Assembly: GCA_036365455.1 (NCBI GenBank)
Contig: JAWQUS010000004.1
Coordinates: forward strand, 8,873,501-8,937,500
Length of the DNA stretch: 64,000 nt
Direction of reading: 5' to 3'
From: Macrosoma leucophasiata
Lineage: Eukaryota > Arthropoda > Insecta > Lepidoptera > Hedylidae
The notes beneath the pieces are model-generated. The model had not been told where the DNA came from, made no database searches, and was given only the letters and a program-made list of their open reading frames with translations. Position 1 is the stretch's first letter. Every line of letters starts with the position of its first letter. Of the stretch, positions 34,949 through 45,844 are shown piece after piece. Made by a program: the position numbers and the translations under genes.

Positions 34949-35862
34949 ATTATAACAAATATCTAACAAGTATATAATGTAGCAACAGAAGCTGTGAAAA
35001 GGTATATTTTTTCCAGTTGCTAAATCGTTTTTCATGAATGCTTCGCTTTTATTGGCTGAAGCGTGATGTTATATACCTAACCTATAACCTTGATAAATGG
35101 ACTATCAAATACAAAAAAAGATGTTTAAAGTTCAAATTAAGTAATATTTACAGAGATTAGCGAGTCCAATCAAAAAAGACAGACAAACGCATAATTTCTT
35201 CAGCTTTTTAATACCTATAGAATATACTTACCATCTTTTACCATTACCATTTCAAATTCACGTTCGACCATCATTACCGCGTTTGCTCCCGTATTTATTC
35301 CGGCTACTTAATTGTACCATTTGCACCATCATTATATTAAGATACCAGTAATAAACCACACTATATCTTTACCTTACCCACATCTTTATATTTTGTATCG
35401 TATGTACTCGTACCTACGTATTATAAAGTAAACGTAACTCGTTTATTTTATAAAACGTAAGGTCCTTAAGCATTTGAAAGCAAAGGACCGTCTCGTAAAT
35501 CATTTATGAAAGAAAAATCGATGTCGAACCCATGTTATTCAATTCAGTACATGGACTGCTCTATTGCTAGCCCAAGGTTTCTTGAATCTAAGCTCTATAT
35601 AGGTTTACGTAGCGAGATACCCAGATTTTTTTATAGACGACCGAGATTTTTGTTTAGACAAATCTTTTAAGCGCGAAGGGTATTTTGTCCTTGAAATTAT
35701 TGTGAGCCTTTATACTTTTCAGATTTATTATGTTATTAACTTTTGTCCGCAACTTCGTTCGCGTGGAAATTCGTAATATAGGTATACCTAAAAATGTAAA
35801 TGTAAATAAACATTACTTTCTTCTTCTTTCTATTTTTCTCCCCTAAATAATTTAATATTAAA
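34949..35862. other. Nothing recognised
   Basis: AT-rich sequence between mariner copy 2 and a Rep-E copy. Confidence 0.5.
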
Positions 35863-36500
35863 AAAAACCGCTCAAGTGCGTGTCGGGCCACGCGCAGTGT
35901 AGGGTTCCGCAAGTTCTAGATTTTTACATTAGCCAAGTGTGAATCGAACTATTAAACTATTTGAAACATAAACAATAGCGCGATGCAAGTTTGTTTTTTT
36001 TTACCTACTTGAACCTTTACCACATGTACTTCTATGTTACGTGAATTATGGTGACAGTAGCGGTAGGTACCTAAAGTACAGCTACGTTGGTAGGGACACT
36101 TTCACTACGGCCTGTCCGCCTGTCCGCGTCAACATCTGATAACTGTTGTCATAACACTAGTGGGTCACCTGGCATGGGTCATAATTTTATCTTCCATTGG
36201 TCATTTTTTATTTGGACGATTAGGCCCGTTTTCTGTGGTTGCTGAAAAACTGGCTTAGTGCGAGATGCCCTTGCGGGTAAGGGTTTCCACACAAATTATA
36301 CATTTTCTATGTCACCTACTTTAAATAGGTAGATATAAATTTGGTATGACTCTGTAATCTTAGGTAAAGATTTTTTTCTGTATTAAGTACTTCAAAACAT
36401 TTTGGTGCTGTAGTTTTGGAGATGAAGGGGGGAGAATGTTCTATTTACCCCTATTAAGTATATTAAATAGCTTTAAATATAAATAACTCATTTGATATAT
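35863..36500 (+). repeat. Rep-E, diverged copy
   Basis: CGCTCAAGTGCGTGTCGGGC, AGGGTTCCGCAAGTTC and later GGTGCTGTAGTTTTGGAGAT followed by a G-run match Rep-E in order. The (GACA)n and hairpin end are absent. Confidence 0.5.
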
Positions 36501-36629
36501 CACACAATAATAATTTGCCTTATTTTTTTAATTTTGATACCCATAACAATAATAATTCACAAATGTTGCCACTCTCGAAGCAACGAATAGCTTTCCACTG
36601 CATCAATTATTAAGGGCCTGTGAAATACG

Positions 36630-37285
36630 TGTTATCTATACAAATATATAAAATTGGAGTGTCTGGTGAATAACCGCTTTTTACTAAATGCATATGTTTG
36701 TATCCACGGTACATAAACCAAAACAACATTTTTTACAATTTTTGTCTGTCTGTCTGTCTGTTTGGCGGGGCTAATCTTGGGAATGGCTGGTCCAATTTTG
36801 ACGGGACTTTCACTGATAGATAGCTGATGTGATAAGGAGTAACTTAGGCTACTTTTATTTCCATACATCCATACATACCTACATACAAATAAGTAGAATT
36901 GGAGTGTATCCGACTTTGACGGGACTTCCACGGGTAGGTAGCTGTTGTAATAAGGAGTAACTTAGGCTACTTTTATCTCCATACAACCATACATACCTAC
37001 ATATAAATAAATAGAATTTCAGTTTCTCCGATTTTGACGGGACTTTCACTGGCAGATAGCTGATGTATTATGGAGTAACTTAGGCTACTTCTATACTAGC
37101 TGTGCCCACGACTTCGTCCGGGTAGATACTGAACAATCATATTTTTTCTCACGTGGACGAAGTCGCGGGCACAGCTAGTACATAATATATTACATACTAG
37201 ATGTGCCCGCGACTTCGCCCGCGTAAGAATTTATGATTGTTCAGTATCTACCCGGACGAAGTCGTGGGCGCTGCTAGTGATTAAA
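36630..37285. repeat. Rep-B cluster: three tandem tails (-) and two fold-backs
   Basis: Tails in reverse orientation at about 36640-36860, 36895-36985 and 37015-37095 each contain GACGGGACTTTCACTGGCAG-like and GGAGTAACTTAGGCTACTT strings. They are followed by fold-backs at 37097-37183 (CTAGCTGTGCCCACGACTTC to GGGCACAGCTAG) and 37198-37280, whose loops are in opposite orientation to each other. Confidence 0.8.
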
Positions 37286-38124
37286 TAAATCCTTCTTTTT
37301 GATGTAACCTTAGTGATGAGGAAAATTGCTTATAAAACTTGTAGAGGATTCTACAAGTAGGTAACATAAGCTTTAGTTATTTGAACCAGCACAGGCGATG
37401 TTATGCATTTTAAACGAACTTGTCATTCGCATTTTCCCCGTAGGAATAGGTGGTTACTCACAATTTGACATGGGCGTATCTAGAGATTTTCCAGAGAGAG
37501 GGATGGAACGCACCGCTCCATATGTGGGTGTAATAAGAAAGAACGTTAAAACAACCTTTTTAATTTTTGGCTTAGACATACTTATACATAACACATTTAA
37601 ACAATACATAAAATAAAAATAAAAGTAAGACAAAAAATACGAAAATTAGACCATGACTGGTTGTTTGAAGCCAAAAAAACGGCTTCAACTCAGATAATTA
37701 CTGCAGCAATGGCTGCGTTGGTATTCTGATGATTCATATGTTAATTCTTCTTCTCTTGGGGTGGCTCTCCAACTAGCGAAATTGATGGTCAATTAGGCAT
37801 ATTCTTCCCGGATTCTGGCGAGGGCAAACAATTCCGCTGCACTTGCTATACTTGTCCACTCCCGAACGTTACGTAACAAAGATTTCTTTCTTCGATCAAC
37901 TCGTCCGTTATCTGGGATTTTTTTGTCATTGTTAGTTGCAGCATCTCGTACTTATACCAGGTACAGGATAACGGCATGAATTTCAGTCTTATTTTTGTTA
38001 CAAAAAAATCTGTCTTATACATCAGGCTTTTCAAGTGTCTTCTTTCCTATGCCAAAGCAATTTGTCAGTTGTTTATAGGTAATATCCATAACATTACAAA
38101 GAACAAACATGACTATGACCCTTT
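37286..38124. other. Nothing recognised
   Basis: Short frames at 37398 and 37846 have no recognisable features. Confidence 0.45.
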
Positions 38125-38735
38125 TACTGGTGGTAGAGCTCCAGTGATGGAGCTCGCGGGCGTAGGCACCACCGCATTACCTAATATACTTACCGCTAAA
38201 TGGTAGTGTTCAGCACTATCGTGTTCCGGTCAGGTGGTAATGTACGGTCCTATAATTTCTGGCACAGAGGCATAACACCTAATGCCTCAGGAGTGGCAGC
38301 GCATCTGCATTTTGACCTCTGGTCATTGTGTAGGTGTCTATAGGCTGCAGATGACTGCATGACCTTATGAGATAATATCCAGTTTTTTTTCTTCTAGGCT
38401 GATAATGACCATAACAACGATTGAAAATTCGAGTTTTCGTGGTTTTCTCTTTTTTACCAGAAAGTCCAATAACATTACAAATTTTTATGTAGTGATGGTG
38501 GCAAATAAGCATGCAGTTCACATTGATGTTAAGTGATGAGTACTAAAGACACCCACATAAAGACCTGAGGTCAAAATGCAGATGCGTTGCCACCCCTGAG
38601 ACCTTAGTTCTTGTGTCTCTGTGATAGTTATTACGACCCGGAACACGATAGCGCTGAACACTACCATTTAGAGGCAGATAAATTAGTTATGTTGTGACTA
38701 CGCCCTTGAGCTTCTATACTGCAACTTTGCCACCA
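38125..38735. repeat. Rep-A inverted pair (reverse 38125-38375, forward 38498-38735)
   Basis: A reverse copy (GGTGGTAGAGCTCCAGTGAT to about GCTGCAGATGACTGCATGAC) is followed after about 120 bp by a forward copy (GGTGGCAAATAAGCATGCAG to GCTTCTATACTGCAACTTTG). The whole block is a fold-back structure with arms of roughly 240 bp. Confidence 0.8.
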
Positions 38736-38811
38736 GTAAATATTCGTTTATTTTTTATGTATGGCATGTTTTAGGTTAGGTAGTTATGTTCTCCATGTGT
38801 TAGGTACTCAT

Positions 38812-38985
38812 TTAACTGTCTCAATAGAGTAGTGATAGCAGGCCATTAGGTACTGCTACACTGAGATCATGGGTTCATTCTCCGGTTCAGGGGTACCTAA
38901 GTGCTTTAAGGATTCCCGTTTTTTGTGTGTGTCATTCTAGAAGTTCGGAAATATGCCTAGAGATGTCAATAAGCTTGCCATCATC
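38812..38985 (+). repeat. Degenerate Rep-D SINE
   Basis: AACTGTCTCAATAGAGTAGT...ATCATGGGTTCATTCTCCGG keeps the head layout, and GAAATATGCCTAGAGATGTC the body. The 3' part is lost. Confidence 0.5.
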
Positions 38986-39427
38986 ATCATCATCATCGCT
39001 TGATCGGGTAATACAGACATCAAGTTTTTTTTAACTTGATTTGATATAAAATAGTCGGTAATTTATTGTATTAAGTAGGTAAACTCAAATACATATCTAG
39101 TAGAACTTTAATATTTATCTCACATTGTAGGCATAGTAATACTATGGACAACTGTTATTGGCGTGTAAATTGTTGTCATGTAAGTAAGAAACTTATTGCC
39201 CAACTTTTTGTGTTAACTCTTATCTTGTAGAGACTTCTCATTTGTACGCTTTCCATTTCGTAGTCACTTAACTGGAAAAGCCGTTGTTCGTCAACCACAA
39301 ATATTTACCCGTTTCTATGTAAATTATGCGGTTTGTACAGGCCCTTGGCGTTACTGCAACATAGAACAACTTGATTTTTAGGGTTCCGAGCACAAAGGGC
39401 AAAAACGGGACCCTATCACTAAATTCT

Positions 39428-40045
39428 ACTGGTGGTAGAGCTCCAGTGACGGAGCTCGCGGGGGTAGGCACCACCGCATTACCTAATATACTTGCCGCTA
39501 AATGGTAGTGTTCAGCACTATCGTGTTCCGGTCAGGTGGTAATGTACGGCCCTGTAATTTCCGGCACAGAGGCATAACAACTTAGGCCTCAGGAGTGGTA
39601 ACGCATCTGCATTTTGACCTTGGTGTTTGTGTGAGTGTCTAAGTGTCTATAGGCTACAGTCATCACTTAACATCAATGTGAACTGCATGCTTGTTAGCCA
39701 CTTTCATTACAAAAAAAAAAATCGCTGTCTGACTGTCTGTTTGTCTGTCTGTCTCTAAGCTGTATCACATGAACAGTCATGGCCAGACAGTTGAAATTTT
39801 CACAGATGATGATAAAGGTGGCAAAGAAACATGCAGCTTACATGGATTATAAATGATGACTATAGACATCTGCGCAAATATGCAGATGCGTTGCCACCCT
39901 TGAAACCTTAGTTATGATGTCTCTATGATAGTTATAACATGTGTTACACATGTTAGAAACACGATAGTGCTGGCGGCAGATAGATTAGGTAATGCGGTGG
40001 TGCCTACGCGGCCTGCGCCCTCAAACTTCTGCACTGAAACTCGAT
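39428..40045. repeat. Rep-A inverted pair (reverse 39428-39712, forward 39826-40045)
   Basis: The reverse arm is nearly complete, from CTGGTGGTAGAGCTCCAGTG to TTGTTAGCCACTTTCATTAC. A short spacer carries an A-run and (TGTC)n. The forward arm ends GGTAATGCGGTGGTGCCTAC followed by a decayed border. Confidence 0.85.
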
Positions 40046-40186
40046 GATCACTTTCATTTACAATAAGACTATTATTTATCTTTAAAGTGTTAAATCTCAA
40101 GTTACTTTCCCTTTATTATCCCATTATTACTCAATGTACGCGCTATTATTGTCATAAATTACAAATTGTCACTTTTCTCTTTTCAG

Positions 40187-40415
40187 TAATTGGTCGTCAC
40201 AAATTGCTTACGCGTCATCAACTTCTCTAACAGTAAGAAAGTACTGTTTTGTCTATGTACCGTGGAAAGGAAAGTACAACTGAAGTTTGGATGGAATTTG
40301 AAGAGGATAACATTGCGGACGGAGATATCAAGATGGCGGCGGCTCCAGCTGCATCATGTATTAGCACGGAACATGGATGTGTTATGTTCGACTGCCTGGT
40401 GCATTTGTGGGAATG
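40187..40415 (+). CDS. Possible first coding exon of an unidentified gene
   Basis: Seen: an acceptor (TTTTCTCTTTTCAG) ends at 40186, and a donor AATG|GTGAGTG follows at 40415/40416. In between, an ATG in very good context (ATCAAGATGGCG) at 40333 opens MAAAPAASCISTEHGC and then VMFDCLVHLWEW up to the donor, leaving a split codon. The frame is also open further upstream to an ATG at 40255. The run of alanines after the start and the clean splice sites suggest a real exon. I do not recognise the protein. A candidate continuation at 41502 (after TTTACAAATAG) keeps the frame for about 42 codons but is weak. Confidence 0.4.
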
Positions 40416-41044
40416 GTGAGTGAAATATTACTATTTTTACGCACATATCTTTCAGTTTATGTTCGCTGAGAATGTTCAACAACATTTTAAATGATACGTG
40501 TAAACAAAACAGCTTGGAATGACAACAGTTGGGAAGACGAACCTATCTTTTAGAATTACTTCAAGCAGGCTTTCCCAATCACGTGTTTATCATGTTAAGA
40601 ACTATAATAACTTTGCATGGTTATAATAAAACCTTTACTATTTTGCCTCAATAGCATCTCTGAAGGGATAATCTAAGATTTATATGGACCAGACGCACAA
40701 AAATTATGATGTACTACTCGTATAATAGGATGTAGGTTTGCAAATAAATCGAGGAACATCGGAATGACTAAACTGGACCACTTAGGACATTAAATACTTG
40801 AGAAATTAGAAACAAAACATATCGAAAGAAATCGTTAAAAATATTATATTAAAAAAGAACAAAACTTTTAAAAGATACAATCTATCATAAGGGATGGACC
40901 ACAGAACACTGTGAACTGTATATCCTGATAAACTCATGGATCATGCAATTGACGCGAAGAAATTATTACATATCTAAATGTTATGGAACATCTTTTCCAA
41001 TAATGATTAAGATTAGAAATTTCAATGCTCTATCAATCTTCGTT

Positions 41045-41135
41045 TTTACACAACCCTAAGGTTGACAGGTAGAGTCGGTCAGGTTAAGTCCGCCTCTTGT
41101 GCGTTGAGTGTGAAGTTTAAATAAATAAAATAGTT
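41045..41135 (+). repeat. Rep-G tail, forward
   Basis: CCCTAAGGTTGACAGGTAGA, GTTAAGTCCGCCTCTTGTGC and AAATAAATAAAATAG: the complete tail with an A-rich end. Confidence 0.55.
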
Positions 41136-42264
41136 CCTTTCATCTTAGTGCAGTATTGATGTCGATTTGGTTTTTGAATTGTGTTGAGAAATCAGCGTTT
41201 TACAACATTTAAGTACCTATAATATACATATATACTCAGAGACCTTTTACATAGAGATGAGTACTATACACGTGTTAACTTAGCAAGTTAAGTAAAGTTT
41301 GTAATATAAAACAAACATTTTTGCTCATTTCAATGATCAAAATGTCAGAATACTATGACTGGAAAGAGGCGTCCGAGTAGATAAAGATGATAGTACACTG
41401 TAGTACGGTAGTGGATGTTGTACTATGCTAGCAGTTGACAGTCTGTGACAGTAGCCCGGAGCCGTTCCTTTTGTTGCCGAGTGTTTGTTATTTACAAATA
41501 GGAAATGTTGCGCCGCACCGGTACAAAAGCAGCGTCTATGTATCTGGGAACTGGTTGCACTATCACATGTACACAGTGTTGATAAGAGCTATATTTCATT
41601 TATTTTGGATAAGCGGAGAGTTCTCTGATTACATACGCCATACTTTTATCTGGGTACAAGTTGATTGGATTTACGTTGTCTTATGGTTATTGTTTCTCAA
41701 TTTACTGTCTCGGATGTATTGAAATACAATTATATTTAAAATCAAACTACCTTCCTTCCAAACCTTTTCAGCTTTCGTGGATAGGATGTGGTAAATTTGT
41801 CTTTTAAAAGCCTTCTTTGTGGTGATAGTTTTCCTTTTAATTTCAATGCATACTGTTTTTACGTAAGGTAGGTACCATGATTTACATCTTATACTTTATC
41901 ATTTCTTATTTCTTCCAAGCCCGCAATATTTTTAAAGACATATCTTATGACATCTGCACCTACTCCATGGGTTACATGAAAAAGTCCTCTGTCTACCTAC
42001 TAAGTATGTAGTCCTAATGGTTTTGGAGTAAAGTGGATAAGACATATGTACGGACGGACGGACGGACACACAAACAAATTGACATATAGACATTAATCTT
42101 TATGGGTTCTGTTTTTACCATTCGGCTATAGAAAAAGACGTCCTTACTTTACGCATGGAGGAGGTATCCAATTTTTTCAAAGGAATTTAAATCACACTTC
42201 GCCGTATTAATCCGGAGTGTATGTTTATATTATTCATACTCAAATACAGCTTTTTAAAACTAAA

Positions 42265-42385
42265 GGGATGTTCATAAATTACGTCACGCAAATATCGGTA
42301 TTTTCAATCCTCCACCCATTCTTAACATGTACCGCCACACTTGACAACACCTTCCCCTGCCCTCCATTATTTTATGAACGGTCCC
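42265..42385. mobile_element. Short MITE of the same type (Rep-H), 121 bp
   Basis: The left end GGGATGTTCATAAATTACGT and the inverted right end GGGACCGTTCATAAAATAAT are related. TAAA flanks both sides and is a likely target duplication. Confidence 0.55.
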
Positions 42386-43369
42386 TAAAGAGTTTCCGAG
42401 CTGAACTGTGAATTGACGGACATGGCGAAACTATAAAGGTTCCTTGTAGGCATCGGCACACTAAAAAAACTTAGATCTTCTAAAGAAAACAAACTCAGTT
42501 ACCAGTATAATGATATACGTGATCGTACCTATTCATAAAAAAGAACTGCAGCTACTGTTCTTTTGTTATCAATATGTCTGTTATTTCAAACTCGCAAGCT
42601 TTTACCGTGAAAACCGTAACGCAAACTCGGAGTTTTCTAAAATAGAAACCGTCGTTTAATGAAAAGTCTAGACACATTGTTGCCATACCACTGTGGCAAG
42701 GTGGCGCCGCGAGGCATACGTAGCAGGGTGATTCTTCGGAAAATAATGCTTTATTCATGTCGCCTTTTTGTGCTATTTAATATTACTAAATTAATTTAAA
42801 AAAATAACCTGGAAAAACTGACTCTGGGTTACCAAATGTAATGTTATAGGCACTCGTTCGTCATCGATCAACTCAACTCGGTATCAGGGACTCCGTACAA
42901 TTTCACTACAATTGATGTTATTGTCCACATGAATTAAAATGTTGGTAGTGGACTCTTGTAAATTCTGTTAATTGTGACTCTTGATTTTTTTTTAATTCGT
43001 GTTATGTTAATTATGTGCGTTATAATGAAGATAAAAACAAATAAAAAAAGATGGTTTTATATACACTATTTTATTCAAAACTGTTGCAGTTACACGTACT
43101 AAATAGAAAATACTGTCAGAATGGTTGTAAACACAGATTTATTATCTACTGTATTATAAATCTATGGTTGTAAATAACAACATAAGTAAATACTTACATA
43201 GCAGAGAACCGCTTAAACTTGTGTAACGAAGAATAACCCAGCTCCAGCCTGCGGTCGATTCTCTGCAGATTAGTAGCGTCGTTGGCTGCACTTTCGCAAT
43301 TTTGTTTATACATGTTTCAACATGTTATCCCATATAACCTTTAATTAAAAAAATATCTTCTTATTTATT

Positions 43370-43492
43370 TAACTGGTGGTAGATTTCCACTACCGGTTGG
43401 TCTGCTGACCGTGGAGTAGCTACCACGTCCGCATTAGGTATCTCATTTATCTGCCATCAAAATGTTCAGCACTGTCGTGTTCTGCTTAGACA
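43370..43492 (-). repeat. Rep-A reverse fragment
   Basis: ACTGGTGGTAGATTTCCACT, then a diverged CCGCATTAGGTATC stretch and TGTTCAGCACTGTCGTGTTC. Only the border half of the family unit is present. Confidence 0.65.
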
Positions 43493-43835
43493 GTTGCTAA
43501 TCTTCTCCAAAATGAGAATAATTGCGCCCATGATCAGAAACTTGTTAAAAAATCGTCATCGCTATCATTAAAAAGCATGTCGCAAGGAAATTCGTTTGCT
43601 TAATTTTTATCGGTATTTATTTTGGTCGGTTTTCTCGATCTCACATGCGTAGACAGCGTCTATTTAAAAAACATTTGAAATGTAGGTGGCAGATATGTCT
43701 GGAAAATGAACTTTGTCCGTGATATTTATATTTATTCGCAGACCGACCATCGGTTTGGCTATTTATTACTATTACAGAGCTATGAGAAGTTCTCGAATTT
43801 ATTACGTAATTATTTTTCAGTATTAATCTATACTT

Positions 43836-43944
43836 ATAATAAAACTGTAGAAGTGTAAATTCTGTATATTGAAAATATTGAAAAAATAAATACCAGGGGA
43901 TATTAGATCGATACCGAACACAAATATGTGATTAGAAAATTTTT

Positions 43945-43983
<39 letters not shown>

Positions 43984-44222
43984 TTGTTCAAGCATCACAC
44001 AAAATCTAAAAGTCCGATTACGATGAAACTTGGTATATATATACTGGGTACTTTTTATCCCGGAAAAATGTATGTTTGTCTGTGTATTTGTGCACGCTAA
44101 TTTCAGAAATGGCTTATTCGATTTTCAGTTTTTACTAATATATTGTGGTACGTTTTACTTCACATTTACTGTTTATACGTGTTTGTTCTGTTTATATGTA
44201 TATAAGTCATTTATTTGCTAGA
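43836..44222 (+). repeat. Rep-F copy with (TGTC)n
   Basis: AAACTGTAGAAGTGTAAATT, CACAAATATGTGATTAGAAA, two TGTC runs (43947-43983), GTCCGATTACGATGAAACTT and TTTATCCCGGAAAAATGT. The same series in reverse order and strand is found at 59699-60062, which defines the family. Confidence 0.75.
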
Positions 44223-44389
44223 ATACAATTACATTTTTAAGATTTTAATACTATTTTAATGTCAGAACATGTATTCAATCCGCAAGCGGATGTGCAAATG
44301 CTTGTATTATACATTATTGACTTTACAAGATAATTGTTATTACATTATTTAAATTGATTGAGGTCATACAGAGTTGAATTAGGTACATT

Positions 44390-44800
44390 AAAATACACTT
44401 TGATTATTACATTTAACACCTTTGTGGAGCTAGATCAGCATTTAGCCAAACATTTCTATCCTTGAGATAGTCCTCGAGTTTATAGTAAGCCTTTTTACAT
44501 AGAGTGCGTTTAATTAATGCTTTGAATTTACCATCGGTGAGTTCAGCAATCCCGGCTGGGATCTTGTTATAAAATTCTACACTATATTTTAGGAAAGATG
44601 TATTAGTTTTCGTCAGTCGAAAACTTGGCAGAAACAACTTGTTCTTATTCCTATCCCAAATGGGCCTATATCTGTCGCCTAGATGTTTAAATGTGTGCGT
44701 GAAATTGTTTCTGCATTTTGTTAAAGTCAAGGTGTGAGTTTCGTAGTAATAGACGATTTTTGTAGTGTGGGTGTGTGTCGCAAGCATTTCCCCCGCAAAT
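44390..44800 (-). pseudogene. jockey/CR1-like LINE, C-terminal end of the reverse transcriptase
   Basis: The 124-codon frame 44413-44787 (minus) reads TNTSFLKYSVEFYNKIPAGI...FKALIKRTLCKKAYYKLEDYLKDRNVW. This matches the usual last ~100 residues of many insect non-LTR reverse transcriptases, after the polymerase domain. The catalytic part is absent, so the copy is 5' truncated. I rely on recognition of the family pattern, not on an alignment. Confidence 0.6.
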
Positions 44801-45009
44801 AACGAAATTTTGCATCAGTAATACACGCTATGGCCCCTCCGGTCCGCCGCGAACGGTGAGCTGCGTGGCTCTTTGTTCAGTGGGAATCGTTAAACATCTC
44901 TTTCTCTATGAAATAAAACTGTTTCTACGAATTTATCGTACGTATATTAAGCTAAAATGATTATTGAAATTAACCTGACTTTTCGATGACTTTTCATTTT
45001 TTGTGATCA

Positions 45010-45200
45010 AACCGAAAGAACAGGTGGTCTGCAGTCAGTGAACATATAGCAGACAAGCCTAATTATTATATCTAGTTTGATAGGATACTCGCTAGAGAAC
45101 AGCGGACCATTCCGAGAATGGTGAGCGAGGCTATTGAAATTAAAAGCACCTAAATTTTAATAGAGAATATGGATGGCGTTTATCAACATCATGGGATACT
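45010..45200 (+). repeat. Penelope-like / GIY-YIG retroelement remnant
   Basis: The stretch around 45035-45170 gives, over shifted frames, EHIADKPN, ILARENS and then RMVSEAIEIK followed by an NFNRE-like piece. That order occurs at the C-terminal end of insect Penelope-like polyproteins. It contains stops and frame breaks. The identification is tentative. Confidence 0.35.
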
Positions 45201-45844
45201 TTGTAAAATGAAATCCCATAAGAATTGACTTATGGCATCCAAAAGATACCATGTTAATTCTGCGTCAATCCTGAATGCTATGCAAGGTGTTTACGAAATC
45301 GATGAAGGTAGCTGCAAATCATTTTCATAATACTGTCAGATAAATGTCCCCCCCCTGGAAACTGTAAAGCAACCAAAACTTCGGGTTGATTTAAACCATT
45401 TTAGTTAGTAATAAATGCAAACTTCCCGTGCTTCGTGAACTTTTAAATTTACTATTCGATTTGCAATATCGAATTCTGCCTTTGAGCACGTTTCAAAACA
45501 AAATAGCAACCAACTAACTAATAACATGTCCAGAGCAAAGAAATTCCAAGAAATAATCGAACAAAATGTATTAGATATACAAGTATTACCTATAAGAGAA
45601 CTTATTGATAAATCAGAAAGTGTGTTACAAAATAAAGCACTCAATTTAGTCTTTCAGGAATAATGGCGTAAGAATGGTTATTATTATGATTAATTTATTA
45701 ATGACTTATTGATTTCATTTATCTTTATAATATATCATTCAATTGTACGTATATACAGTATGTATAATTCAAATGTATGTAGAGCCAGCAAGAGCCAGTG
45801 ACGAAGCTCGCGGGCGCATGCACCACCGCATTACCTAATATAAT

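Larger units (their letters stand above)
40416..43369. other. Mostly empty; possible intron after the 40.2 kb exon
   Basis: Contains Rep-G (41045), a 95-codon frame at 41435 of unknown nature, a (ACGG)n run at 42050-42067 and a short MITE at 42265. Confidence 0.45.

Noticed and set aside
45526..45663. 46-codon plus-strand frame starting MSRAKKFQEIIEQN
   Set aside because: Charged and plausible in composition, but too short, without known motifs, and near retroelement remains. It could be a fragment of a transposon protein.
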